NCBI RefSeq assembly: GCF_001406815.1
Contig: NZ_CVRR01000003.1
Coordinates: 1-64,000, forward strand
DNA length: 64,000 nt
Source of the DNA: Roseburia faecis
Lineage (GTDB): Bacteria > Bacillota > Clostridia > Lachnospirales > Lachnospiraceae
Reading direction: 5' to 3'
This document shows, piece after piece, positions 48,685-57,437 of the stretch. Position 1 is the first letter of the stretch. Every line of letters starts with the position of its first letter. The notes beneath the pieces are model-generated. The model searched no databases and was not told the origin of the DNA. It saw nothing but the letters and a program-made list of their open reading frames with translations. A program made the position numbers and the translations under genes.

Positions 48685-50331
48685 TTAGTTCTGGCCGATG
48701 CCGTTTTCTAAAATTTTTTTCAGTTCTGCCTGTGCGCTTTCTTTCAGGTTCGACGGGTAACTGATGTGAATGCCATATAAAATCGTGTCTTCGGTCCGGT
48801 AAGCGTCTATGGAATCATTGAAATCATCACCCTGAGAGGTGGTCGTAATCAGTTGCCAGGTATCGCCGGAAACCGTGGTGTACAGTTCGTTGGTGGATAC
48901 GGCATCCGGCGTTTCCTCATACGATGGGTAGTCCATATCGATATAGGAACCGGTGTTGGACGATTCTGTATAGAGATCGGCGGCGGCCGTCACATTGATC
49001 TGTCCGTCTGCACAACTGTATAGTTCGGAAAGCGAGATGTAGCAGATGTTTCCTTTTTTATCCGCGGTTGCGTTGACGGAAATGCTGTCTGCTTTCTGTG
49101 GGAGGGCAAATGACCGCAGATTTTTGTATCCGATATAAGCGAGTGCATCTTTTTCGGAAGAAAATGATTTGTTGATTGATCCCGGCGACCAGCTGTTGGT
49201 CGGCAGATAACTTTCATATTGCTTAATAATATTTTGTTTTTCGTTTTGAATCGTCCCGGTAATTTCCGCATCCGGAACATTGTTGAGCTGCTCCGTCAGG
49301 CGGTATCCCTGGTTTCCGGACAGTCTGGAAAAGACGGGATCGCTTAAGATGCCGGTTTTTGCAAGCAGTGTCTGAAACTCTGTGGCAGAACTGCGGAAGT
49401 AGTTACAGGTGCCAAGAAATTCATTTTCTCCCTGTTCTTTCGTATAAGTAAAATCTGTCGTTTTTCCATCCAATGTGTAGGAAAACGTTACACTTCCCAG
49501 ATTTTTGGTGCAGGCGAGAATGACCATGGCATAGTTTTTCATGGTTTTTTCAACTGTGGTCTGCTGTTTTTTTGTAAATGCGTCATCCAGATATATGGTC
49601 CAGCCGTAAGGGGTTTCCGTGGTCTGCAGTTTGAAGTTTGCAATCGAAAATACATTGGAGATGCCAAGTGCCGCAAGTGTTTTTTCATTGGCAGACATAT
49701 CACCGATGTATGGATGGATCGTGGCATAAATCTGTGCTGCTTTCGGCAGAATAGAGGTGCCGTCCTCCCATGCAATCTGATCGTTCACATATACTTTTTT
49801 TACGGCATGGGTTTCTGTCTTTTTATCGGAAAATGTATTGTGCCCGGCTGCCGATATGCGGTTGGTTCTGACATTGATTGTGACGGTTTCCGGGTGATCC
49901 GGATCACAGGAGTAGTCGATTCCGGCAACACCAAGTGTCTGATCGGTTAAAGATCCTTTGATCTGAATGGTTTTATTGTCTTTTACGGTAACCGCATAGT
50001 CGATCAGTGCGGTATTTTTCAGCGGTGCAGGGTAGAAATACGTCCGATATCCCCAGATGCTGCCGAGCAACAGTGTCACGATCAGGATGGCGGCAAGAAT
50101 CCGACGTTTGTTCCTTTTGTTGCTCTTTTTTAAAAAGTCGATAGTTGAAGCATCCGTTGCCGTTTCTGCGGGCACGGGTTCCGGAGTCTGCATATCGGAA
50201 AGTATCCGGCGACAGTCGGTACACTCCCGGATATGTGTTTCGATCGCCGTATTTGTGACGTCACTCGTCAGGTGATCGACATAGCTTGGCAGCAGATCCT
50301 GTACGACCTCACAGGTCAAATCATTTTTCAT
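48685..50331 (-). CDS. Anti-sigma factor with zinc finger and large extracytoplasmic domain
   Basis: The 548-residue protein begins with an anti-sigma zinc-binding motif (AIETHIRECTDCRRIL, H...C..C), has one membrane helix near residue 82 (ILAAILIVTLLLGSIWGY) and a 450-residue outer region rich in beta sequence of unknown family. It would hold the ECF sigma factor encoded just upstream until an outside signal releases it. The genes overlap by 11 bases. Confidence 0.8.
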   Translation of the reverse strand: MKNDLTCEVVQDLLPSYVDHLTSDVTNTAIETHIRECTDCRRILSDMQTPEPVPAETATDASTIDFLKKSNKRNKRRILAAILIVTLLLGSIWGYRTYFYPAPLKNTALIDYAVTVKDNKTIQIKGSLTDQTLGVAGIDYSCDPDHPETVTINVRTNRISAAGHNTFSDKKTETHAVKKVYVNDQIAWEDGTSILPKAAQIYATIHPYIGDMSANEKTLAALGISNVFSIANFKLQTTETPYGWTIYLDDAFTKKQQTTVEKTMKNYAMVILACTKNLGSVTFSYTLDGKTTDFTYTKEQGENEFLGTCNYFRSSATEFQTLLAKTGILSDPVFSRLSGNQGYRLTEQLNNVPDAEITGTIQNEKQNIIKQYESYLPTNSWSPGSINKSFSSEKDALAYIGYKNLRSFALPQKADSISVNATADKKGNICYISLSELYSCADGQINVTAAADLYTESSNTGSYIDMDYPSYEETPDAVSTNELYTTVSGDTWQLITTTSQGDDFNDSIDAYRTEDTILYGIHISYPSNLKESAQAELKKILENGIGQN

Positions 50332-50812
50332 GTTTGTTCAGCTCCTTTCGCAGGCGCTCCTTGCCGCGATAAAACATCACGCGCGCCCAGTTTTCACTCT
50401 GTCCCATAATTTGTCCGATTTCCCGGAACGAGAGATTTCCAAATACCCGCAGATAGATCACTTCCCGGTAAGGTTCCTGGAATTGGTGCAGGCATTGCAG
50501 CAATTCCATTTTTACGGCGGAGGAAAGCGCCTCCTGCTCTGCAGACGGTGTGTGCGGAAGTTCCGCTTCGGTGTCTGTCAGATCCTCGTGCAGTGGGTGT
50601 TTTCGCAGATAGGACAGATATTGATTTTTGGCAATGGCACAAAGCCATGTGGTGATCTTGCAGCTTCCGTCATAGCGGTGGATACTGCTGACAGCCTGGC
50701 AGAAAGTTTCCTGTGCCAGTTCTTCCGCAACATCCGGCTGGTGTGTCAGTGACATCAGGTACTGATACACCATGCGAAAATGCTGACGGTAGACTGCGTC
50801 CATATCCTGCAT
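50321..50812 (-). CDS. ECF-type RNA polymerase sigma factor
   Basis: The 163-residue protein has sigma region 2 (YLMSLTHQPDVAEELAQETF, KITTWLCAIAKNQYLSYLRK) and region 4 (EPYREVIYLRVFGNLSFREI, GQSENWARVMFYRGKERLRK). It directs RNA polymerase to stress promoters and is paired with the anti-sigma gene downstream. The 360-bp gap to its right holds repeated TGTAAC-type sequences that may include its own promoter, then the CIRCE element. Confidence 0.9.
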   Translation of the reverse strand: MQDMDAVYRQHFRMVYQYLMSLTHQPDVAEELAQETFCQAVSSIHRYDGSCKITTWLCAIAKNQYLSYLRKHPLHEDLTDTEAELPHTPSAEQEALSSAVKMELLQCLHQFQEPYREVIYLRVFGNLSFREIGQIMGQSENWARVMFYRGKERLRKELNKHEK

Positions 50813-51035
50813 GTGCGACCTCCTTTTTTCTGGAATTTATATGGGTTACATTTATTGATGTAAAAATACGGTGTTTCGTTACAGCATTTTTTATTTTTTT
50901 CATATATTTATATAATGTAACATAAATGTAGCATATTTTACATGAAAATGAGCTATGAAAACGATGGCTCTTTCTGCTAAAATAATATAATTTTCAGAAT
51001 AATTTAGAAAATTCACAAAATCTTCACAAAAATTG

Positions 51036-51077
51036 TTAGCAGTCCTACTTGACGAGTGCTAAAAACGGTGGTATAAC
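51036..51077 (+). promoter_or_regulatory. CIRCE element and promoter of hsp20
   Basis: TTAGCAGTC, nine bases, GAGTGCTAA (51036-51062) differ from the HrcA operator at one position. It overlaps the -35 box TTGACG (51049-51054), with TATAAC (51072-51077) after 17 bp. HrcA repression is expected. Confidence 0.88.
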
Positions 51078-51176
51078 ATATCATGAACAAAGGGAAAAGA
51101 GGTTGAGAGAAATGAATAATCTCTTGAAACTTTGATAATAAAATAGATGATTAAGATTTGGAAGGAGAGATGACTT

Positions 51177-51590
51177 ATGTTAATGCCTAGTATTTTTGGT
51201 AACGATTTTATGAATGATTTCTTTGGTGGTTTCCCATACAAATCAAACGGAACAATGCAGACGGATGTGTCTGAGACAGATAAAGGATACAAAGTAACAA
51301 TGAATCTTCCGGGATACCAGAAGGAAGATATCAAAGGTGAGGTAAAGGATGGTTATTTAACCGTAACCGCAACCACCAGTAAGAATAACGATGAGAAGGA
51401 TAAGGATGGCAAGTACATCCGCAAGGAACGTTACAGCGGAAGCTGCAGCCGAAGCTTTTATGTCGGCGATGCAGTAACGCAGGATGACGTGAAGGCAAAA
51501 TTTGAAAACGGTGTTCTGACATTGGAAGTTCCAAAGAAAGAGGAAGCACCGAAGGTAGAAGAAAAGAAGTATATTTCTATTGAAGGCTAA
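51177..51590 (+). CDS. Hsp20/alpha-crystallin family small heat shock protein
   Basis: The 137-residue protein has a short N-terminal arm (MPSIFGNDFMNDFFGG) and the alpha-crystallin core, with VTMNLPGYQKEDIKGEVKDG and the closing FENGVLTLEVPKKE (the A-x-x-x-n-G-v-L motif). It holds unfolding proteins in an ATP-independent way. AAGGAGAG precedes the ATG; the CIRCE element puts it under HrcA. Confidence 0.93.
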   Translation: MLMPSIFGNDFMNDFFGGFPYKSNGTMQTDVSETDKGYKVTMNLPGYQKEDIKGEVKDGYLTVTATTSKNNDEKDKDGKYIRKERYSGSCSRSFYVGDAVTQDDVKAKFENGVLTLEVPKKEEAPKVEEKKYISIEG

Positions 51591-51598
51591 TTATTCAG

Positions 51599-51634
51599 AA
51601 GGGGGGACAGTCGAGAGGCTGTCCCCCCTTTTTC
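51599..51634 (+). terminator. Terminator of hsp20
   Basis: AAGGGGGGACAG pairs with CTGTCCCCCCTT, followed by TTTT. Confidence 0.88.
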
Positions 51635-51718
51635 TTATAATATATCGCAGGCCATTGCAAAGAATGCGCATGTGCCGCACGTGTTTTGCAATGTCTGTGA
51701 AAAAGGGAGGATAAAAGT

Positions 51719-52501
51719 TTGAAAAACCGAAACATGGTCTTTGATTTTACACAATGTTATCCAAAGCGAAAAGAACCGGGACTGGAGTGGCATGACTGCA
51801 GTGCGATCGGAGGCAGCCGTCTGTATTGCAGCAGAGATGCGGGAAAAAAAATAAAAGCGCTGATTGCGCCGGCTGGAGTATCCGGAATTCATTTTATAGA
51901 TTCGGGGGATTATCATTATATTTCCAAAATTATGACGGATTTTATCAAGGAGCCGTTTACGCTGGTGTTAATTGACCATCACACGGATATGCAGGATGCA
52001 AGTCTGGGCGGAGATATCTTAAGTTGCGGAAACTGGGCGAAAAAGGTATTGCAGGAAAATCCGTATCTGCAAAGGCTGGTTTTGATCGGGCAGGAGAAGA
52101 AAATGCTTGATAAGTTACAGTCCGGAGCCAGACAGCAGGAGACAGATGGAAAGCTTGTTGAAATCAGTTACGAGGAATTAAAAAACGGAAAGGCACATGA
52201 AAAAATAAAAGAACTGCCGGATGAAGTTCCTGTTTATATTTCCATTGACAAGGATGTGCTGGACGAAAAATATGCAGTGACAAACTGGGACCAGGGAAAA
52301 ATGTCAATGGGAATGCTGGAACAGATATTAAAAACGCTGGTTACGGAATATGATGTGATCGGAGTGGATATTTGTGGGATGTATCCGGAGGAAAACAGTC
52401 TGCCGGAGTATCTGCGGGCAGAACGGGTAAATATACGGAGCGATGAGGAACTGTATCGGTTTTTGCAAAAAAATCTCTTTTGCTGGGCTTCACATAAATA
52501 G
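51719..52501 (+). CDS. Arginase/agmatinase family protein
   Basis: The 260-residue protein (TTG 51719 after AGGGAGGA) shows ureohydrolase metal motifs: LIDHHTDMQDAS, SIDKDVLDEKYAVTNWDQG and DVIGVDICGMYPEE. It is shorter than arginase (about 300) and the first histidine motif appears as SGDYHYISK. It probably hydrolyses a guanidino compound; substrate uncertain. Confidence 0.75.
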   Translation: MKNRNMVFDFTQCYPKRKEPGLEWHDCSAIGGSRLYCSRDAGKKIKALIAPAGVSGIHFIDSGDYHYISKIMTDFIKEPFTLVLIDHHTDMQDASLGGDILSCGNWAKKVLQENPYLQRLVLIGQEKKMLDKLQSGARQQETDGKLVEISYEELKNGKAHEKIKELPDEVPVYISIDKDVLDEKYAVTNWDQGKMSMGMLEQILKTLVTEYDVIGVDICGMYPEENSLPEYLRAERVNIRSDEELYRFLQKNLFCWASHK

Positions 52502-52683
52502 GTGGGTCATATTTTTTGTAAAGATTAAAAGTGTTTTTTCTATATGATTGGGACAACAGTATAAATATATAGATCAAAGTATGTAGGATGATTGATAATA
52601 TATAGAGAGTGTGTATAATAAGATGAGAAAGAGTGAATAAGTGTGGTTATCAAAGCCGGGTTTTCAAGAATATGAGGGGTGTG

Positions 52684-53040
52684 GGATATATATAGGAAAA
52701 GTGGCGCGAAAAGTCCCTCGAGGTAGCAAGAGCAGGACATATGCAGAAAAAGTGTTGCAAAAAGTCCCATGATACAGTGCGAGAGGGACATATGCAAGAA
52801 AAGTGGCGCGAAAAGTCCCATGAGGCAGTGTGGGTGGGACATAGTAGGCTAGAAAAAAGCTATATGTCCTATCGACCAGACTATGTGGGACATAGGAAGT
52901 CAGTAAAAAGCTATATGTCCCACCGATCAGACTATGCGGGGCATAGGGAACTAGCAAAAGGCTATATGTCCCACCAGCCAGTAAAAGCAGGACATAATCA
53001 ACCAGCAAAAAACATATTTGCCATTTGCCAGCACAAACAT
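52684..53040. repeat. Array of seven 51-bp tandem repeats with internal inverted repeats
   Basis: The anchor GGACAT (or one-base variants) recurs at 52684, 52735, 52786, 52837, 52888, 52939 and 52990, exactly every 51 bp. Units 4-6 contain GGGACATA and TATGTCCC about 19 bases apart, so each can fold back; units 1-3 keep GGGAC/GTCCC with a GTGGCGCGAAAA loop instead. Because 51 is divisible by three and stops are absent, several frames on both strands stay open (17-residue periods), but none has a convincing start. The flanking 52502-52683 and 53041-53184 hold no gene. Confidence 0.85.
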
Positions 53041-53184
53041 CGTGAATTTTATAATTACAGGAAACTTATAATAGCCCAAAAGATATAGCGATAGAAAAGG
53101 TGCTGTTTTCTGAAAAATATACAGCTACTAAAAAGGCACAATAACCGGAAGCACAACAGCAAAAAAGAAAGGAAATCAACAATC

Positions 53185-53565
53185 ATGGCATACGAGAATG
53201 ATATTATTATGCGGCAGGTACGTGACATGACCCGCATGCTTGCAAAAATTTTATTTGGGAAAAACACCGCGACCTATGAATATAAGGAAGAGGATCGTCA
53301 TACAGCAACGGACAGTTTATATGCCCGGCTGATTGCGCTGGTCGATGCAGGAAAAATCAATGAAGCGGAAAATCGCTTGTATGAAGAATTAGAAAGAGAT
53401 GAAGAGGGCACATTTGAAGTAGCACTCGGATTTTACGATTATCTGAATGAACTTCCGGAGGAATTTCTTGAAGAGCACGATTATTCGAAGGAGGAAGTCA
53501 AAGAAGGCGCACAGAGTCTTGCGGACCGCAAGGGGCTGGGACTTCTTGGGGAAGGACTTGATTAG
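53185..53565 (+). CDS. Conserved hypothetical protein (DUF6483-like), 126 residues
   Basis: A helical acidic protein beginning MAYENDIIMRQVRDMTRMLA, with a TPR-like middle (LYARLIALVDAGKINEAENR). It fits the small DUF6483-type proteins of Clostridia, of unknown function. AAAGGAAAT lies before the ATG. It stands alone between the repeat array and the toxin-antitoxin pair. Confidence 0.65.
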   Translation: MAYENDIIMRQVRDMTRMLAKILFGKNTATYEYKEEDRHTATDSLYARLIALVDAGKINEAENRLYEELERDEEGTFEVALGFYDYLNELPEEFLEEHDYSKEEVKEGAQSLADRKGLGLLGEGLD

Positions 53566-53640
53566 GAATAACTGTTCGAAGGAGAAATGATGAACCGTAG
53601 TAGATTAAGTGAAAAAGATATATAAGACAGAGAATAACTC

Positions 53641-53669
53641 TTGACAATACAACATATATGCTGTATTTT
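53641..53669 (+). promoter_or_regulatory. Toxin-antitoxin promoter with palindromic operator
   Basis: TTGACA (53641-53646), 17-bp spacer, TATTTT (53664-53669). The spacer holds TACAACAT/ATGCTGTA (53648-53665, one mismatch), a probable site for the antitoxin. Confidence 0.7.
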
Positions 53670-53699
53670 GTAATTACAAAACAAAAGTGGAGACAGCAT

Positions 53700-54038
53700 A
53701 TGATATTACACAATTATCTTTCGAATTCGGGAAGAGATTTAATATATGAATACATTAATAGTCTTCCGGAAGCTGAAAAAATTGATGGTTATACCGTACT
53801 GCAGCATATGGAAAAAGGAGAATTTGATAAAATTCTTTTTAAAAGATGGGAAAAGAAAGTGTATGAGGTATATTTTCAGAAAAATAACCGTGTATTCTAT
53901 ATTACAGTAGATAAGGAAAATATATATCTGCTCCATTCCTGTCGAAAACAGAAAAATAAAACAGAAAAAAAGGATGCAAATATAGTACGGAAGCGGGCAA
54001 AAGAATTAGGAAATATGTTAGGCAGGAAGTTTATTTAG
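53700..54038 (+). CDS. HigB/RelE-like toxin (phage-derived Gp49-like type)
   Basis: The 112-residue basic protein starts at ATG 53700 (GTGGAG before it) and follows the RelE/HigB pattern: LIYEYINSLPEAEKIDGYTV, FKRWEKKVYEVYF, NRVFYITVDKENIYLLHSCR, KKDANIVRKRAKEL. Such proteins cleave mRNA on the ribosome. The next gene is a helix-turn-helix antitoxin, in the HigBA order (toxin first). Confidence 0.8.
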   Translation: MILHNYLSNSGRDLIYEYINSLPEAEKIDGYTVLQHMEKGEFDKILFKRWEKKVYEVYFQKNNRVFYITVDKENIYLLHSCRKQKNKTEKKDANIVRKRAKELGNMLGRKFI

Positions 54039-54052
54039 AGGGAGTGGTCAAT

Positions 54053-54349
54053 ATGCCTTTTTTGCAAGTAAATGTAGAGCAGGAAATTCAAAAGCAAAGA
54101 GAGAACGATCCGGAGTTTAAAAAAATATGGGATGAGTCCCGTGCAGAGTATAGATTGATTGGTGAAATGATTTCTTTACGTAAAAAGAAAAAAATTACAC
54201 AAAAGGAATTAGCTTTGCTGACAGGGAATAAACAACAGGTTATATCAAGGATTGAAAGGAAAGAAAGTATCCCGACAATTCGGGCATTTAGTCGTATCTT
54301 AGATGCTCTCGGGTATGAATTACAGATTGTAAAAAAGAAGTCAGTGTAA
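54053..54349 (+). CDS. HigA-like antitoxin (XRE helix-turn-helix)
   Basis: The 98-residue protein has an N-terminal toxin-binding helix region (VNVEQEIQKQRENDPEFKKI) and an XRE domain (ISLRKKKKITQKELALLTGN, KQQVISRIERKESIPTIRAF). ATG 54053 is chosen because GAGGGAG lies eight bases before it. It should neutralise the toxin and repress the palindromic promoter at 53641. Confidence 0.87.
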   Translation: MPFLQVNVEQEIQKQRENDPEFKKIWDESRAEYRLIGEMISLRKKKKITQKELALLTGNKQQVISRIERKESIPTIRAFSRILDALGYELQIVKKKSV

Positions 54350-54371
54350 TATATAATTTAAATTGGTGTCC

Positions 54372-54409
54372 AAATAGCATTTAACAGAAATGTTAGATGC
54401 TATTTTTTT
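54372..54409 (+). terminator. Terminator of the toxin-antitoxin operon
   Basis: AAATAGCAT.TAACA-GAAA-TGTTA.ATGCTATTT followed by a T tract. Confidence 0.85.
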
Positions 54410-54532
54410 TACAAAAACACATCTGCCCGTCACATCCCGCCAGAAACCGGTAGTATACAGATAAGAGATGCTCCAGTCCCCGCCGCAGGTGGCTTTAAAA
54501 GGACTGGCATCCAACAGAAGGGAGGAATCATC

Positions 54533-55087
54533 ATGGAAGATACTGCAATCATCCGCTTATTTCAGGAGCGGTCACAGCAGGCAATTGCCGAATTGTCGCA
54601 GAAATACGGAAAACTCTGTCAGAGCCTGTCCCGCCGGATCTTAAATAACGAAGAGGATGCAAAAGAATGTGTTAATGATACGTGGCTTGGTGTGTGGAAC
54701 AGTATCCCACCGCAGACCCCGAATCCGCTGGTCTCCTATGTCTGCAGGATTACCCGCAATCTGTCCGTCAAAAGGCTGCGGCATAACATGGCGGCAAAGC
54801 GCAACAGCTATTACGATGTATCGCTTGCGGAACTGGAAGAATGTATTCCGGCAGCGCAGGAGCAGGAGCCGTGGGAAGAACAGGAGGTGACGAAAGTCCT
54901 GGAACGCTTTTTACGGGAACTGGATACCGGCAGCCGCGTGATGTTCGTCAAACGGTACTGGTATGCGGAGTCTGTCGCACAGATTGCGGAAACGTTTGGG
55001 ATGAAAGAAAACAGTGTGTCCGTAAAACTGATGCGTCTGCGCAAAAAGCTGAGAAAGAAACTGGAGAAGGAGGGTGTAGTGTTATGA
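54533..55087 (+). CDS. ECF-type RNA polymerase sigma factor
   Basis: The 184-residue protein has region 2 (DAKECVNDTWLGVWNSIPPQ, PLVSYVCRITRNLSVKRLRH) and region 4 (FVKRYWYAESVAQIAETFGM, KENSVSVKLMRLRKKLRKKL). It is followed with overlap (ATGA) by a membrane partner. The leader contains a hairpin (GATGC.CCAGTCC with GGACTGG.CATC, 54472-54511) just before the ribosome site, possibly a translational control element. Confidence 0.9.
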   Translation: MEDTAIIRLFQERSQQAIAELSQKYGKLCQSLSRRILNNEEDAKECVNDTWLGVWNSIPPQTPNPLVSYVCRITRNLSVKRLRHNMAAKRNSYYDVSLAELEECIPAAQEQEPWEEQEVTKVLERFLRELDTGSRVMFVKRYWYAESVAQIAETFGMKENSVSVKLMRLRKKLRKKLEKEGVVL

Positions 55088-56343
55088 GAAAATCCGAAAA
55101 ATTATCCGATGCAATCGGTGAAATCAGTGATGACATTATAGAGGAAGCGTATACATATAAGCCAAAACATGACATGCACCAAAGAAAGGCTTCTTTTAAA
55201 TGGAGAGCAGCTGTAGCAGTTCTTGCCATGCTTGTTTTGGCGGGAGTCGGTGTGTCCGTAGGGGGAGGAACTTCCTTTTTCCGGCTTGGAACAATTGTTT
55301 CCAGATTTACGGGGAAGGCTGCAAAGGTGGTTTACCGTATCCAGGGAATTCCGGTAACACAGCAGGAAATCCAGGCAGGAGTGGCATTGCGTGTGGAAAA
55401 CGGAGAAACGGTAAAAACCGCAAAAAAAGAGGTTATAAAAGATATTATTACAAAAAAGACGTTGTATGTACTTGCAAAAAAGAACGGATGTACTGTGTCG
55501 GATCAGGAATATGATGATTATGCAAAACTGCTGAAGACACAGATGAACAAAGCGGAGAACCGGAAAGAAATCCGCGATTTTTATGCGGGATTCGGTGGCG
55601 AGAGTGCTTACTGGAAGAATATGGAGCCGGTTATTCGTCAGAATCTTGCGGTGCGCAAGTATATAGACAGCCAGACAGGAACGCAGACGGAGGAAGAAAT
55701 CAAACAGGAGGCATATGAAAGCGGTGCAAAGCAGACGGATCTGGATGCATTTGAACAGGTGGTGGAAGATGTCTGTGAAGAGATTGGCGATTATCTGAAA
55801 ACACTGCAGAAGTCGGATGCTTCGGTATATTATTTTGCGTCTTCCGACAAAGAGCGTGTGACAAAGAGTATCGACAAAGAGGAAATCTGTGCCATTGGAA
55901 ATCATACGATTGTAACCCGGGAACAGGTACAGATGTATACGAAGTTTTATGAAATTACATATGATAAGACATTGTCGGAAAAGAAAGCAATTGCTTATGC
56001 CAAGGAACGCAACGCACTGTATGTTGCGGCAATGCAGAATGGATATCAGGTAACCGATGAACAGGTAAAAGCATATGTAGAGGAATTAAAACAGAATCTG
56101 GATGGTATCTGGACAAAGGAGCAAAAAGAAAAACTGCTCTCGGGTTTTGCTTCGGAGGACGATTACTGGGCGTTTGAACAAAAGGTTTACCGGATCGATC
56201 TGCCGATACAAAACTATGTCAGGGATAAAGAAAACGAATTTAACAGAAAAAATGAATCAGGGCAGACCTGGGATGAGGCATTTAAGACATTAAAACAGAA
56301 TCTGGTGGATGAGCAGCAGTATAAAGACAGCAGTTCCTATTAA
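55084..56343 (+). CDS. Membrane partner of the sigma factor with SurA-like outer domains
   Basis: The 419-residue protein starts at ATG 55084 (GGAGGG upstream; ATGA overlap). A 35-residue cytoplasmic part (LSDAIGEISDDIIEEAYTYK) is followed by one helix (VAVLAMLVLAGVGVSVGGGT) and a long outer part with two repeats of a SurA/trigger-factor-like helical pattern: VTQQEIQAGVALRVENGETV..KKTLYVLAKKNGCTVSDQEY and VTREQVQMYTKFYEI..RNALYVAAMQNGYQVTDEQV. No peptidyl-prolyl isomerase domain is seen between them. It probably acts as anti-sigma sensor of misfolded surface proteins. Confidence 0.7.
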   Translation: MRKSEKLSDAIGEISDDIIEEAYTYKPKHDMHQRKASFKWRAAVAVLAMLVLAGVGVSVGGGTSFFRLGTIVSRFTGKAAKVVYRIQGIPVTQQEIQAGVALRVENGETVKTAKKEVIKDIITKKTLYVLAKKNGCTVSDQEYDDYAKLLKTQMNKAENRKEIRDFYAGFGGESAYWKNMEPVIRQNLAVRKYIDSQTGTQTEEEIKQEAYESGAKQTDLDAFEQVVEDVCEEIGDYLKTLQKSDASVYYFASSDKERVTKSIDKEEICAIGNHTIVTREQVQMYTKFYEITYDKTLSEKKAIAYAKERNALYVAAMQNGYQVTDEQVKAYVEELKQNLDGIWTKEQKEKLLSGFASEDDYWAFEQKVYRIDLPIQNYVRDKENEFNRKNESGQTWDEAFKTLKQNLVDEQQYKDSSSY

Positions 56344-56430
56344 CAATATTTAGCCGGATATATGGAGAAATTCCAGAAAATGTCCGATATATAAGATGAT
56401 ATTATGTAAAAATAAAGGGGGAATTATCAT

Positions 56431-57417
56431 ATGTCATTGACGATTCAGGCACCACATGCTAACATGAATGCATACGAAATCGGAGACGATGAAACGCGCA
56501 AAAACAAAGTATCCGACAAAGGAACCATATATGCCGGAGATCTGCAGTTTGCCCAGACCACTGGCAATGCTGCAAGCGACAAGAAACAGAGCGCCCGGAA
56601 ACAGGCGATGAAGCTGATCCGGGATGCATGGGACAGTGATAACAAGGCGGTAAGCCAGCGAGATCAGATAGCACAGCAGAAAGAGGAAAAACTCAAAGAA
56701 GTCCGTGAGTGTAATGAGGAATTGAAACAGATTCGCGAGAGTAAAGAAATCGCGCGGCAGAGTTATGGGGTGGATTCGGATTCCCAGGAGCAGAAAGACT
56801 TAGAACTGCTGGAAAAATATCAGGATTATCAGAAAGGTGTGCAGACGGATGACTTTTCCAAGGAAGAGATAGACCGTTTGAAAGAACTGCAGAATACCCC
56901 TCTGACCGATTATCAGACCAGGGCATTACAGCTGAATGCACAAAGGGATGTCATTCTGAACAAGAAAGACCGGGCGCAGCGTAACGTGACTTCTCTGACT
57001 GAGGCAGCGGCAGATGCAAAGCTCGACCAGCTGAAATCACAGGATATGCAAAAAGCGCAGGATGCAGCGGATGAACTGCTGGATGCTTCCGATAAAGATG
57101 CTTTTGGCATGCTGATACAGGATGCGGTAGATCACATCGACGAGAAACAGGAAGAAGAGAAAGAGAAAGCAGAGGAAGCGCAGGAGAAGCGCGACGAGCA
57201 GCAGGAAAAGATTGACGAAAAGAAAGAGGAAAAACAGCAGCAGGAGAAGATGATTGAGGGTTCTGTCGAGGCAGACAGGCTGGAGGCAGATGTAACGGTG
57301 GATCAGACTGGTACGAGTAAGCTGGAGGAGGCGCAGCAGCACATCCAGACGATTCTTAAAAAGAACAATCTCGTAAACGAGGATCTGAAGGGGATTAAAA
57401 TTGACTTGAATTTCTAA
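56431..57417 (+). CDS. Coiled-coil protein of unknown function, 328 residues
   Basis: A cytoplasmic, highly charged protein: an N-terminal unstructured part (MSLTIQAPHANMNAYEIGDD), a long coiled coil (KEEKLKEVRECNEELKQIRE), and a Lys/Glu/Gln-rich segment (EEEKEKAEEAQEKRDEQQEK) before a short C-terminal motif. No family recognised. It starts after AAGGGGG, 90 bases after the sigma operon, and is followed 20 bases later by the GGDEF/HD-GYP gene, so it may belong to a signalling operon. Confidence 0.6.
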   Translation: MSLTIQAPHANMNAYEIGDDETRKNKVSDKGTIYAGDLQFAQTTGNAASDKKQSARKQAMKLIRDAWDSDNKAVSQRDQIAQQKEEKLKEVRECNEELKQIRESKEIARQSYGVDSDSQEQKDLELLEKYQDYQKGVQTDDFSKEEIDRLKELQNTPLTDYQTRALQLNAQRDVILNKKDRAQRNVTSLTEAAADAKLDQLKSQDMQKAQDAADELLDASDKDAFGMLIQDAVDHIDEKQEEEKEKAEEAQEKRDEQQEKIDEKKEEKQQQEKMIEGSVEADRLEADVTVDQTGTSKLEEAQQHIQTILKKNNLVNEDLKGIKIDLNF

Positions 57418-57437
57418 TGCCAGGAGGATGAGGTGTA

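Noticed and set aside
52664-53008. Minus-strand open frame of 114 codons across the 51-bp repeats, and similar open frames on both strands
   Set aside because: All frames are open because the repeat length is divisible by three and has few stops. None has a good ribosome site, and the hydrophobic or basic periodic products look like by-products of the repeat.
52684-53040. CRISPR array
   Set aside because: The period is constant but there is no split into identical repeats and unrelated spacers; the units diverge along their whole length, and no cas gene is near.
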